NCBI RefSeq assembly: GCF_030161475.1
Contig: NZ_BSUG01000020.1
Location: forward strand, 1 to 64,000
Source: Tetragenococcus halophilus subsp. flandriensis
GTDB taxonomy: Bacteria; Bacillota; Bacilli; Lactobacillales; Enterococcaceae
DNA length: 64,000 nt
Direction of reading: 5' to 3'
This document shows, piece after piece, positions 25,951-34,078 of the stretch; position 1 is the first letter of the stretch; each line of letters starts with the position of its first letter. Under the pieces are notes generated by a model that saw nothing but the letters and a program-made list of their open reading frames with translations, made no database searches and was not told the origin of the DNA. The position numbers and the translations under genes are program-made.

Positions 25951-26361
25951 ATGAAGATTAGAAATGAAGATTTAGTTGTAGATGTGAATGGTACATTTGG
26001 AGATTTGTTTTTTGTAGGTTTAGCAAGAGAAAGTTATGAGTATGAGTATGATGAGGATCAAGAACGAAACATAAATACAGGTGAGATAATTGATAAGCGT
26101 TATGAAGTGATTAGTTCAGCACAACAGTCATATTTTAATGTAATTGTTCCACCAACAATAGATGTTGATTTTGACCAAAATACATTAGTTGAATTAGTAA
26201 ATCCAAGGTTTGATCCTTATAATGTAGGACGTGGAAATATGGATATTCGGGTGCTTGCTGATAATATTGTTAAAAAGGGTCAGACAGCAGAGCCAGTAAA
26301 TAAGAGTGAACCAAAGAAAGAAGAACAAAAAGTTGAAGCTGGTAAGAAAGATGATAAATAA
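25951..26361 (+). CDS. Second DUF961 family protein
   Basis: A 136-residue DUF961 relative: opening MKIRNEDLVVDVNGTFGDL, central YFNVIVPPTIDVDFD, then IRVLADNIVKKG, followed by a charged, probably disordered tail rich in Glu and Lys (about residues 113-136). It starts three bases after its paralogue and is probably made with it. By analogy the two act in element replication with the MobT relaxase at 31129. Confidence 0.75.
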   Translation: MKIRNEDLVVDVNGTFGDLFFVGLARESYEYEYDEDQERNINTGEIIDKRYEVISSAQQSYFNVIVPPTIDVDFDQNTLVELVNPRFDPYNVGRGNMDIRVLADNIVKKGQTAEPVNKSEPKKEEQKVEAGKKDDK

Positions 26362-26406
26362 CTTTTTAATTAAGTAGATAAATTAATTGTTTAGAAGGTG
26401 ATGTAA

Positions 26407-27540
26407 TTGAAAAAAAGAATTTTAGCTGGTTTATTTAGTGCTACGCTTTTGATGGGAAGTACGGTTGTACCTATAATTGTGAGTGCTGATACTGTTTCTA
26501 ATGGTTATGTAGATCTTCTGGAGAATGAAGGTGAACTAGAGGTGCCTGACGAAATAGAAGAAACGGAGGAACCAGAAGTTCCTGGTGAAACGGAAGAATC
26601 GACTGAGCCAAGTGAACCAGAAGTGCCTGACGAAACAGAGGAACCAGAAGTTCCGGATGAAACAGAAGAACCGACTGAGCCAAGCGAACCAGAAGTTCCA
26701 GATGAAACGGAAGAGCCGACTGAGCCAAGCGAACCAGAAGTTCCGGATGAAACGGAAGAACCGACTGAGCCAAGCGAACCAGAAGTTCCGGATGAAACAG
26801 AAGAAACAGAGGAGCCTGAAGTTCCTGAAACGGAAGAGCCGACTGAGCCAAGTGAATCAGAGACACCTGATAAAACAGAAGAATCAACTGAGCCAAATAA
26901 ACCTGAGATATCAGATAAACCAGAAGAAACTGAAAAATCTAAGGATTTAAATGAAACAAAAGATTCAAGAAAAAGAAGTAATTCTTCCGAAATAATTGTT
27001 TCAGATAGTAATTCAAATGTATCAGATAACTCTGATGAAGCCAAAGATGATTCTGAAACAAACAAATTAGAATCAAATGAAGTGCCACATACGAATTTTA
27101 ATACGGAAGCTGATGAAAAAGTTGATTCAAAAGATAATTCTAGTAGTTCTAAAAATGGATCAAATGAAGTGGTAGAATCTGATTCACCTAATGATCAAAC
27201 TAGAGATTCAGATGTTTCAGAAGAAGAAAATGAGGCTATACCTGTAGGAAAAGAAGATAATAATAAAGCAAATGTAGTAACTGCTGATAAGAAATCAGTT
27301 AATGAGCAGCCAAGTAATGAAGAAAACAACTCTTTTGAACAAAAAAGTGATTGGATAGCGAATGCACCAGAAGATATTGATATAAAAACTGGTGATACTG
27401 AGTATGAAATCCAATGGGGAGATACGCTTTGGGCAATTGCGATTAAGGCAAATACTACGATAGAAAAATTGGTAGAAATAAACAATATCGAAGATCCAGA
27501 TTTAATTTATGCTGGTGACACTATATGTTTAGTTGAATAG
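26407..27540 (+). CDS. Secreted Glu/Pro/Thr-repeat protein with C-terminal LysM domain
   Basis: A 377-residue exported protein. A signal peptide (KKRILAGLFSATLLMGSTV, cleaved after VSA) is followed by an acidic stalk of 15-residue repeats EVPDETEEPTEPSEP (about residues 40-150), a Ser/Asn/Asp-rich stretch (150-320), and one LysM domain (about 335-377, YEIQWGDTLWAIAIKANTT). LysM binds peptidoglycan, so the protein should be held on the wall by its C-terminus, with no LPXTG anchor. Start is TTG 26407 behind GAAGGTG. It is ICE cargo and may affect surface contact or mating, which is inference. Confidence 0.8.
   Translation: MKKRILAGLFSATLLMGSTVVPIIVSADTVSNGYVDLLENEGELEVPDEIEETEEPEVPGETEESTEPSEPEVPDETEEPEVPDETEEPTEPSEPEVPDETEEPTEPSEPEVPDETEEPTEPSEPEVPDETEETEEPEVPETEEPTEPSESETPDKTEESTEPNKPEISDKPEETEKSKDLNETKDSRKRSNSSEIIVSDSNSNVSDNSDEAKDDSETNKLESNEVPHTNFNTEADEKVDSKDNSSSSKNGSNEVVESDSPNDQTRDSDVSEEENEAIPVGKEDNNKANVVTADKKSVNEQPSNEENNSFEQKSDWIANAPEDIDIKTGDTEYEIQWGDTLWAIAIKANTTIEKLVEINNIEDPDLIYAGDTICLVE
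26647..26781 (+). repeat. 45-bp coding tandem repeat in the LysM protein
   Basis: Three nearly identical 45-bp units at 26647, 26692 and 26737, each coding EVPDETEEPTEPSEP, with degenerate units on both sides (26518-26860). Nucleotide near-identity suggests recent expansion and likely copy-number variation between strains. Confidence 0.85.
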
Positions 27541-27549
27541 AGAAAGTGT

Positions 27550-27577
27550 GGGCTATCCTAATAAGGGTAGCCTTTCT
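27550..27577 (+). terminator. Intrinsic terminator after LysM protein
   Basis: GGCTATCCT / AGGGTAGCC stem with loop AATA, followed by TTTCTTATT. Confidence 0.75.
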
Positions 27578-27634
27578 TATTGGTTCAATTCTAGTATATT
27601 TATGTTCCGTAGAGTTGAATGAGGTGATAAATAT

Positions 27635-27886
27635 ATGGTTTTTGAAATGTTTGTTGAATTTTTTAGTTATTTGGTTTTTGTTCTTGTAGTTTTTATATTG
27701 TGTAGATTATTTGTTATACCTTTAATGTTATGTATGGATTATTTTATAGGGAAAAAGGTGAAGCGACGTACTTTGCGAAATATTACGATTGTTTTATTCT
27801 TTATTTTAGCTTTATTAGTTTCATTAATTTCGTATTTTATTGCTTATTATACAAAGTTGAATTGGTTTGAGTTTATTGGAAAATAA
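27635..27886 (+). CDS. Small ICE membrane protein
   Basis: An 83-residue protein with two long predicted membrane helices (about 5-35 and 50-72) separated by a basic loop KKVKRRTLRN. Not recognised. Ribosome site GAGGTGAT. It begins a run of small genes leading to ArdA and TcpA. Position suggests an accessory role in the element rather than cargo, but this is inference. Confidence 0.55.
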   Translation: MVFEMFVEFFSYLVFVLVVFILCRLFVIPLMLCMDYFIGKKVKRRTLRNITIVLFFILALLVSLISYFIAYYTKLNWFEFIGK

Positions 27887-28027
27887 CAAAATTAGTTTTC
27901 CTAAACATTGATTTTTCACAATCTAGGTGTGAGTTAGGTAGTTGATTTTTTAACGTTTTTTATTTGTTTTGAGGTATACCAATTTTATTTCACAAATTTA
28001 GCTTTTGAAACCATTGAGAAATAGACA

Positions 28028-28055
28028 ACTTGGTATAGCAATGATTATGTAAACT
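28028..28055 (+). other. dif-like Xer site inside the ICE
   Basis: On the + strand: XerC-type arm ACTTGGTATAG (9 of 11 as in the chromosomal dif at 43988), six-base centre CAATGA, then XerD-type arm TTATGTAAACT (11 of 11). It is inverted relative to the chromosomal site and has a different centre. It lies in a 203-base gap. An inverted copy of TTGGTATA is at 27975-27982. Confidence 0.6.
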
Positions 28056-28089
28056 TGGGAGTTAAATAACATATTTAGGAGTGATTTTG

Positions 28090-28230
28090 GTGTTTTCGGG
28101 TATTGTTGAATGGTGGAATGAATTAGATTTTGTTTCTCAAAAGTTTATAATGGCTTTTGTTTTTATACCGTTGGGTGCGTTTTTAGTATATCGGTTAATA
28201 AAATTTGTGAAATCTTTTAAAAGTTGGTGA
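28090..28230 (+). CDS. Very small membrane protein (46 residues)
   Basis: A 46-residue frame starting at GTG 28090, eight bases behind AGGAG at 28077-28081, reading FSGIVEWWNELDFVSQ and then one membrane helix MAFVFIPLGAFLVYRLI with a basic tail. Its stop lies 30 bases before the next gene. The good ribosome site and the clear helix support translation. Function unknown. Confidence 0.5.
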   Translation: MFSGIVEWWNELDFVSQKFIMAFVFIPLGAFLVYRLIKFVKSFKSW

Positions 28231-28259
28231 TGGTTTGGTGATCGTTGGAGGTGATTGTA

Positions 28260-28499
28260 ATGAGTGAGAATTTGAATACTTCAAAAAGTGTTTTATGTAG
28301 TGTAATAGAAAATGAGTTAAGGGAATCTAAAGATAAAATTAGTCGAGTTCGTGATATTGATGGTTCTGATGGTAGAGCATTGAAGTTAATTGGACAAGAA
28401 TTGGAAGGGATTCAAGATCGTTTAATTCGTTCAGAGAGGGTTCTTGATGATATTCGAGTGCTTTATTATGACAGTGCTGGTTATGAATCGATTCATTAG
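28260..28499 (+). CDS. ICE hypothetical protein, 79 residues
   Basis: A 79-residue soluble, probably helical protein, not recognised. ATG 28260 lies behind GGAGGTGAT (28247-28255), which itself overlaps an in-frame TTG that could otherwise be taken as start. It sits in the small-gene block before ArdA, as Tn916 and relatives have in the orf18-orf19 region. Confidence 0.6.
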   Translation: MSENLNTSKSVLCSVIENELRESKDKISRVRDIDGSDGRALKLIGQELEGIQDRLIRSERVLDDIRVLYYDSAGYESIH

Positions 28500-28517
28500 T
28501 AAGAAGGTGAGTGTAAG

Positions 28518-28817
28518 ATGAATAGTAGTGTTTTGAGTAAAGATAAGAAATTTCGCTATCAGCTTTTAGATAGAATGAAGCAAGAAGTCAGTTATTGTAT
28601 TCGGTATGTGCAAGCTGGACAAGAGGATGGTAAAAATGTTGATTGGAGCCGTTTTTTGGAGAACCATTTATCGGAGGGTACAGAGGAACATTTTTCTTCA
28701 ATGAAGGAGTTATTGAATAGTTTTAACGAAAAAGATCAACCAGAATGGTATTCGTTGGTTGAATTGCATTCAGATAAGAATGAGTTAGAAGCCTTAGTCG
28801 GGAGAGAACTAGGTTAA
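28518..28817 (+). CDS. LPD11-like small protein
   Basis: A 99-residue protein whose pattern FRYQLLDRMKQEVSYCI ... FNEKDQPEWYSLVEL resembles the LPD11 domain found in small proteins of Tn916-like ICEs and in large polyvalent proteins. Such proteins have no established activity. A TAAGAAGGTG ribosome site precedes the start. The ArdA gene follows after 14 bases, so the two are likely cotranscribed. Confidence 0.6.
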   Translation: MNSSVLSKDKKFRYQLLDRMKQEVSYCIRYVQAGQEDGKNVDWSRFLENHLSEGTEEHFSSMKELLNSFNEKDQPEWYSLVELHSDKNELEALVGRELG

Positions 28818-28831
28818 GTGGGGTGTGATTT

Positions 28832-29347
28832 ATGGCAGGTTTAACAATTAGTATTTATGTAGCAAATTTAAGTCAGTATAAACAAGGAACAACTATTGGT
28901 GATTGGTTTGAATTGCCTGTTTCTTGGTCAAATATTGAACATAGGTGTCAGTTAAATGGGGTAGAAGAAGAGTATATTATTTTAGATTATGAAGCACCAT
29001 TTGAGATTAGTGAGAACGAGAATATTGATCGTTTGAATAGGGTTGCTGAGTTGTTTGAAGAATATGCTAGTAATGAAGCAATGAAATATATTCCATACTT
29101 GGTGAATGAAATGGGTGTCTTTGAAACTTTTGAAATAGCTGTGGAGCAGATTGATGATATTCATGTTTATCCGGATTGTAAGAACTTTGGTGATTATGCT
29201 TATGTTGTCTTTGAAGAAATGGGAGCTGTTCAAGGCTTACCTGAAATTGTTCGAAATAATATTGATTGGGATAGTGTAGGATATGATATTCAAGCAAGTG
29301 ATGGAAATATTTATCAAGTTGATGATGTTGTAATAGAAGTGCCGTAG
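28832..29347 (+). CDS. ardA: Antirestriction protein ArdA
   Basis: A 171-residue ArdA, an acidic DNA mimic that blocks type I restriction enzymes when the element enters a new host. The opening ISIYVANLSQYKQGTTIGDW is diagnostic, and the length fits Tn916 Orf18 (about 165). Acidic residues dominate the surface-type helices (VAELFEEYASNE; EIAVEQIDDIHVYPD). The position before the coupling ATPase differs slightly from Tn916, where ArdA follows the relaxase. Confidence 0.92.
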   Translation: MAGLTISIYVANLSQYKQGTTIGDWFELPVSWSNIEHRCQLNGVEEEYIILDYEAPFEISENENIDRLNRVAELFEEYASNEAMKYIPYLVNEMGVFETFEIAVEQIDDIHVYPDCKNFGDYAYVVFEEMGAVQGLPEIVRNNIDWDSVGYDIQASDGNIYQVDDVVIEVP

Positions 29348-29531
29348 GTTTGTGGTATATGATTTTAAATGGTACTGAATCAAAGATTGTGAAAGCAAAT
29401 TAGTATGAGATGAATTTGTCAGTTTATACTTGTTAACTTGGAAGAGGGTTTTGCAATCTTTGATGAAGTGTTCGAGACAAAGCTTCTTTGAAGCAAGGAG
29501 CGATTGGTTTTAAATTTTTTGAGGTGAGAAG

Positions 29532-30944
29532 ATGGGAAAGAAAGGTTGGCGGATACGTCGATATCATAATAAATTTATGTTTTATTTTGGTTTGGCGGTT
29601 CATATTGTATTTTATATTTTATTAGGTTTAGGTTATTACTTTTTTGTTTATGATCAATTAGTTTTAAGTACAGATGTTGAGGTACTTGTTTACCAGTCAG
29701 ATTTTCATTTGAGTATTGGTATGATTATTGGTATAAGTGTTTTATTTGAAGTCCTTTTTCTTATATTTTGGAAGAAGTTTAAGATGAATGGATCCTTTTT
29801 AACAAGTATGAAGCATATGGACTATCTTGGAAAAATGGTTATGAATAATAAAATGTATGTAGAAAAAAATGTACAAGGAAGGAATGGAAAGTCAAAAAGA
29901 AAAATTGTTTATTTTCCTAAAATTTATTATAAACGAAAGAACGGTTATATTACGGTTCGTTTTCCTACTGATTTGCAAAAGGATCAGGATAAGTTTTTGA
30001 AGATGGAAGCGAATCTTGAACATGCTTTTTTTGGCGATATGGTAGAAATAGTCAATGAACAGGATTTTGTAAGGTATAAGTTGCTTTATGCTCCGGAAAA
30101 AGCTCGTTTGAATGTACCTGATGTACAGATCAAGGAAGGAAAAGTTCCTTTAATGAAAGAATATGATTGGAATTATATTAAATTTCCTCATGCTTTGGTT
30201 TCAGGTGTTACTGGCGGTGGGAAATCTGTATTTATGATGTATATTTTGAAAGAGTTTGTTGAAATGGGATTTGATTGCGATATTTGTGATTTTAAACGGT
30301 CGGATATGTCGTATTTTGAAGTTATTCCGTCATTTCGAGGAAAGGTTTTCGATACGCAGGATGGCATTGCTATGTGCATTCGTGAGTTTCGAGAGGATAT
30401 GGATAAAAGGAAAAATAAATTGAAAGAATTAAGTAAAGGGCAAGCTGGATTGGATTATCGTGATTTCGATATGAAACCTAGGGTGCTCTTTTTTGATGAG
30501 TATGTTGCTTTTTTATCTGCTTTAGATTTTAAGGAACAAGAGAAGATTATGAAAAATTTACAACAAATTGTTTTGCTAGGACGTCAGTTAGGTTTCTATT
30601 TAGTTATGGGAATGCAACGGCCGGACGCAAGTTTTTTACCTAATGGTATGCGTGATCAGTTTGGACTTCGTGTATCTTTAGGAGCTATGTCGCAACAAGG
30701 GTATGCAATGATGTATGGTGACACGGATAAAGCTTTTAAAAAACAGCCTGATGAAGTGAAAGCATGGGGCTATGCGATTGCTGGAGACGCAAATGTTCAC
30801 CAATTTTTTGCGCCGTTTATGCCGGAAGGGTATGATTTTGTGGCGACTGTGGCGGAACTTTTAGGCGAGTCACCCGTAGCGTCAGAGGCGGAGCCTGAGC
30901 CGGTAGGCGTAGCGGAGGGTGAGGAGCACAAAAGTGAAGCATAG
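29532..30944 (+). CDS. tcpA: FtsK/SpoIIIE-type coupling ATPase TcpA (Tn916 Orf21-like)
   Basis: A 470-residue coupling protein that moves the relaxase-DNA complex to the transfer channel. Two N-terminal membrane helices (about 20-40 and 60-80), Walker A GVTGGGKSVFM near residue 225 and Walker B RVLFFDEYVAFL near 320, then the FtsK-type GRQLGFYLVMGMQRPD. Length matches Tn916 Orf21 (about 460). The C-terminal 20 residues are acidic. The gene ends just before oriT, as in Tn916. A 184-base gap before it shows no gene, only a GAGGTGAG ribosome site and short stems. Confidence 0.92.
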   Translation: MGKKGWRIRRYHNKFMFYFGLAVHIVFYILLGLGYYFFVYDQLVLSTDVEVLVYQSDFHLSIGMIIGISVLFEVLFLIFWKKFKMNGSFLTSMKHMDYLGKMVMNNKMYVEKNVQGRNGKSKRKIVYFPKIYYKRKNGYITVRFPTDLQKDQDKFLKMEANLEHAFFGDMVEIVNEQDFVRYKLLYAPEKARLNVPDVQIKEGKVPLMKEYDWNYIKFPHALVSGVTGGGKSVFMMYILKEFVEMGFDCDICDFKRSDMSYFEVIPSFRGKVFDTQDGIAMCIREFREDMDKRKNKLKELSKGQAGLDYRDFDMKPRVLFFDEYVAFLSALDFKEQEKIMKNLQQIVLLGRQLGFYLVMGMQRPDASFLPNGMRDQFGLRVSLGAMSQQGYAMMYGDTDKAFKKQPDEVKAWGYAIAGDANVHQFFAPFMPEGYDFVATVAELLGESPVASEAEPEPVGVAEGEEHKSEA

Positions 30945-30966
30945 TAGACCATAAAACATAAAATTT

Positions 30967-31020
30967 ACCCCCCGAGTCTAAGAGGGGGGTAGTATTACGT
31001 AAAAAATAGAAAGTCAAAAC
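30967..31020 (+). other. Origin of transfer (oriT), Tn916/ICEBs1 type
   Basis: Inverted repeat ACCCCCC (30967-30973) and GGGGGGT (30984-30990) around GAGTCTAAGA, followed by TAGTATTACG and AAAGTCAAAACGCTGAACC. Tn916 and ICEBs1 origins have the same GC stem next to the nick region, also between the tcpA and relaxase genes. Confidence 0.85.
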
Positions 31021-31060
31021 GCTGAACCAATTGTCATGACTGGTTTTAAGTAACATTTGA

Positions 31061-31105
31061 AAGTGGTACATTGCCTTTTGAAAAATTACTAAAAATGTAC
31101 CACTT
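31061..31105 (+). repeat. 11-bp perfect inverted repeat before the relaxase
   Basis: AAGTGGTACAT at 31061-31071 and ATGTACCACTT at 31095-31105 flank a 23-base spacer, ending 24 bases before the relaxase start. It may be a second relaxase or single-strand-origin structure or an operator for the relaxase's own helix-turn-helix. Confidence 0.65.
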
Positions 31106-31128
31106 TTGACGGAAAACAGGTGAATTTT

Positions 31129-32313
31129 ATGGAAGATGTTGACGTAGATGTCATTGTAGCAGAGGAAGTGAAAAGGGCACGTAATAAATATGGGTACTCC
31201 CAAAAAGAATTTGCAGATTTAGCGGGAATTGGTAGACAAACTTTGATTCGTGTTGAAAAAGGACAAGTTGTACCGCATGAAGAAGTTAAAAATAAAATTT
31301 TAGACGCTTTAGCTTATTTAGATGATCATGCGGATTTAGAAGCAATCTTTGATTATATTCGTGTTCAGTTTCCCGTTCATAATAATCGGTTGGTGTTTGA
31401 TGAGGTTTTGAAAATAGATGAAGATATTTTTTTTGAGGAAGAGTGGCACCAATGGGGTTACAATCGTATGTTTCGATTGGACGCTGTTCGAGTATTAAAA
31501 AGTGCAGAAGAAGATGAACGGGGGATGTTAATTGAATTAAGTGGTCGAGGCTGTCGTCAAATGGAAGCTATTTTAGAAGCACAGAATCGAACATGGATGT
31601 CTTTTTTTGAAACATGTAAACGAAAAGGTGGGCATTTTACCCGTGTTGATGTGGCAATTAATGATTATCAAGAGTTAGTTTCAATACCAGAACTTCTGAA
31701 GAAATGTTATAGAGGTGAAGTTGTTAGTCGATTTAAAAAAATTAGTCATAGAGGTTCTTTATCCCTTGAAACACAAGAAAGCGAGGGTGTCACGATTTAT
31801 TTTGGATCGTGGGATTCGACAGCTTTTTTCTGTTTTTATCAGAAAGACTATGAACAAGCAGTTAAAAAGAAAATACCTTTGGAAGAAACAGAAATAAAAA
31901 ATCGTTATGAGGTACGAGTAAAAGATGAACGGGCGGAATTGTTGATTGAAAATTATTGTCGAGAAGGCGATATTGGTACGTTAGTTTTAGGTTTTATTCG
32001 AGCGCAGTTACGTTTTATTGATCCCAGAGGGAGTATAAGAAAATATGATTGTCCAACGAATAAGGAGTGGTTGAGATTAGTTCGTGATGTCGAGATTCTA
32101 CCACTTAAATTAGATCCAAGAGAAGATTTTTACGAAAAAACGATAAATTGGTTGAAATCAAGCGCTTCGAGAAGTTTACAAATGGTGCAAGAAGTTGACA
32201 ATTTAAATGGCACAGATGAAATGAGCAATATCTTTGAGGCTATGGAGTTAACAGATAAAAATTATCATATGATTGAAAGACAGGCAGAAAGACCTGTTGA
32301 TTGGATTATTTAA
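31129..32313 (+). CDS. MobT-type relaxase with N-terminal HTH (Tn916 Orf20-like)
   Basis: A 394-residue rolling-circle-type relaxase. An XRE helix-turn-helix at residues about 12-60 (YGYSQKEFADLAGIGRQTLI) is followed by the Rep_trans domain with HFTRVDVAINDY (metal-binding type) and the Tyr-containing FFCFYQKDYE region likely to hold the nicking Tyr. It nicks oriT just upstream and starts rolling-circle replication and transfer. ATG 31129 is chosen over GTG 31120 because AGGTG at 31118-31122 is spaced for it. Length is typical (about 400). Confidence 0.9.
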   Translation: MEDVDVDVIVAEEVKRARNKYGYSQKEFADLAGIGRQTLIRVEKGQVVPHEEVKNKILDALAYLDDHADLEAIFDYIRVQFPVHNNRLVFDEVLKIDEDIFFEEEWHQWGYNRMFRLDAVRVLKSAEEDERGMLIELSGRGCRQMEAILEAQNRTWMSFFETCKRKGGHFTRVDVAINDYQELVSIPELLKKCYRGEVVSRFKKISHRGSLSLETQESEGVTIYFGSWDSTAFFCFYQKDYEQAVKKKIPLEETEIKNRYEVRVKDERAELLIENYCREGDIGTLVLGFIRAQLRFIDPRGSIRKYDCPTNKEWLRLVRDVEILPLKLDPREDFYEKTINWLKSSASRSLQMVQEVDNLNGTDEMSNIFEAMELTDKNYHMIERQAERPVDWII

Positions 32314-32330
32314 AGAGGTGGTGTTTGTTT

Positions 32331-32510
32331 TTGAAATCGTTGATGATAGTGGATTTACCAAGGAGCCTAATTAAAAGAAAACTTAAAATTTATTGGTTTG
32401 AAAGATCGATTGTTAGTAAAGGCTTTGAGATTGTTTATAGAAAAATTTCTAATGGACAATTATTAATTGTTTATGAAGATAAATTAAACAAAAGAGAAAC
32501 AATCGATTGA
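32331..32510 (+). CDS. Small ICE protein, 59 residues
   Basis: A 59-residue basic protein (KSLMIVDLPRSLIKRK ... YEDKLNKRETID), not recognised. Start taken as TTG 32331 behind AGAGGTGG near 32314. An upstream in-frame TTG at 32301 would overlap the relaxase gene and lacks a ribosome site. First of four small genes between the relaxase and the transfer-channel genes. Confidence 0.45.
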   Translation: MKSLMIVDLPRSLIKRKLKIYWFERSIVSKGFEIVYRKISNGQLLIVYEDKLNKRETID

Positions 32511-32542
32511 AACAGAGTTTTTTATTAAAGAGGTGTTGTTTA

Positions 32543-32722
32543 ATGGCTAAGTTAATTGTAAAACCTGTTGGAGATGATTGGGGGATTTTTGAAAATGATG
32601 AATCGATACCCCAAATTGTATTAAATAGTTATAAAAATAGTTTGGCTGTAAAGGAAATTTTAGAGATGGATCAAAAAAATAAGGTATTTTTGGAGGAGTA
32701 TCTAGTGGAAAAATTGAGGTGA
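32543..32722 (+). CDS. Small ICE protein, 59 residues
   Basis: A 59-residue protein starting AKLIVKPVGDDWGIFE, acidic and soluble, not recognised. ATG 32543 has AAAGAGGTG at 32527-32535 in front; an in-frame TTG at 32507 is less likely. It is followed after four bases by the next gene, so translation is probably coupled. Confidence 0.5.
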   Translation: MAKLIVKPVGDDWGIFENDESIPQIVLNSYKNSLAVKEILEMDQKNKVFLEEYLVEKLR

Positions 32723-32726
32723 GAAA

Positions 32727-33107
32727 ATGGAATTTATGATGTTGTCCTTACATAGTTTCTTGAATGAGCAGGGATTTATCTATGTAGAGGATGAAATAAC
32801 TGATGAAGATTACCGGCAATACTTTGAATTATGCGATCGTTTGAAACGAACGGATTTAGATTTTGTACCTGTTTTGGGTGGTATTTATTATAAACAAATT
32901 TCGCAATATACGATTTTATTTGTGGAAAAGAAGGTAACTAATCAGACATTGAGGGAAACAAAGTACGATTTTTATAAACAACGTCGCATTAATGGCTTAG
33001 GTAGTGAAGTAATTGAAACTTATGGTGAGGGGTTATCTTATAATCAAATGTTTTTAAAATTAAGAAGTTTCTTTAGAACATTTAGTAATGGTCAAGGAGG
33101 TGGTTGA
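32727..33107 (+). CDS. ICE hypothetical protein before TcpC
   Basis: A 126-residue soluble protein, not recognised, with no membrane segment. Gene order is like that of ICEBs1, where small unknown genes precede conB. GAGGTGAG precedes the ATG. The stop overlaps the ribosome site region of the TcpC gene, indicating one transfer operon. Confidence 0.6.
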   Translation: MEFMMLSLHSFLNEQGFIYVEDEITDEDYRQYFELCDRLKRTDLDFVPVLGGIYYKQISQYTILFVEKKVTNQTLRETKYDFYKQRRINGLGSEVIETYGEGLSYNQMFLKLRSFFRTFSNGQGGG

Positions 33108-33109
33108 GT

Positions 33110-34057
33110 TTGAAAATGAAATTTAAACGGCAATCAAAGCCAAAAAAGCAAAAGATACCAAAACAGAAAAAAGCGGTAAATAGCAAATTGATTGCTCGTT
33201 TATTATGGGGAGGGATAATTTTTTGGATATTGCTAACTGTATTTTCCTTTATACGTATGAATGCTATTTCTACAAGTAATCGGGAAATGAAGTCGCAGGT
33301 TGAAACTTTGCAAAAAAAGACTGAATCAGTTAATTTATTGAATCAAGATAGTTCGTTGGATACGTTTTTGAAACGGTATGCGACGAACTATTTATCTTTA
33401 AGTGACGATGATGATCAAATGGAAAATCGGTTAAATGTATTAGAATCTATGTCGGCAAGTGATTTAGAAATTGAAGATAAGAAGTTACAAGAAGGTAGTC
33501 AATCGTTGACAAGTATTTTACCTTTTAATTATAGGTCTTATGATGAGTTTGATGTGGCAACTTATAATGTTGTTTATGAGTTAAAAACAAAGGAAAAAGA
33601 AGAAGAATATTCAGTAGGATTTAATATTCCTGTTCAGCGATTGGGAAATGATGAGTTTGTAGTGGTTGCGGAACCGTTTATTACTGATTTTAACGTTAAT
33701 GATTTAAATGGTTCAGGTAATCGTTTAACGAGTTCTATTACGCAAGAAAAAAATGATTCTAAAACAACTGAGAAACGTGTAAATGACTTTTTAGAACAAT
33801 TCCTAACTACTTATCAAGAAGGTGATGTTAAGCAATTAGGTTATTTGATGAATAATCCGGAAGGGTTGAATGGACAATATCAATTATCGGTAGATAGTTT
33901 TGAAGTTTATGGTTCAAATGAAAAACCTATTGTGGAAGTTCAATTGATTGTGCGACAGAAAGATACAGACGTGTCGTATCCTCAACAAATGCAATTATCG
34001 TTGGTTACAAAGGATGAAAAATATTTTGTAGATAAAATGGAACAAGTAATTCATTAA
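33110..34057 (+). CDS. TcpC/ConB-type conjugation channel protein (VirB8-like)
   Basis: A 315-residue bitopic membrane protein. A basic cytoplasmic N-terminus (rich in KQK and KPK), one membrane helix at about 25-48 (LLWGGIIFWILLTVFSFI), a short coiled coil, and two NTF2-like domains as in TcpC of pCW3 and ConB of ICEBs1, which form part of the transfer channel. Start taken as TTG 33110, nine bases after AAGGAGG; TTG 33104 is too close and ATG 33116 also possible. First core gene of the type IV secretion block. Confidence 0.82.
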   Translation: MKMKFKRQSKPKKQKIPKQKKAVNSKLIARLLWGGIIFWILLTVFSFIRMNAISTSNREMKSQVETLQKKTESVNLLNQDSSLDTFLKRYATNYLSLSDDDDQMENRLNVLESMSASDLEIEDKKLQEGSQSLTSILPFNYRSYDEFDVATYNVVYELKTKEKEEEYSVGFNIPVQRLGNDEFVVVAEPFITDFNVNDLNGSGNRLTSSITQEKNDSKTTEKRVNDFLEQFLTTYQEGDVKQLGYLMNNPEGLNGQYQLSVDSFEVYGSNEKPIVEVQLIVRQKDTDVSYPQQMQLSLVTKDEKYFVDKMEQVIH

Positions 34058-34078
34058 AAAAAGAAAGAGGGAATTATA

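Noticed and set aside
26498-27065. Long antisense and alternative-frame ORFs across the LysM protein
   Set aside because: They exist only because the 45-bp repeat lacks stops in several frames; they have low-complexity composition and no ribosome sites.
26407-27540. Sortase-anchored LPXTG surface protein
   Set aside because: No LPXTG motif, hydrophobic tail or basic end is present; the C-terminus is a LysM domain.
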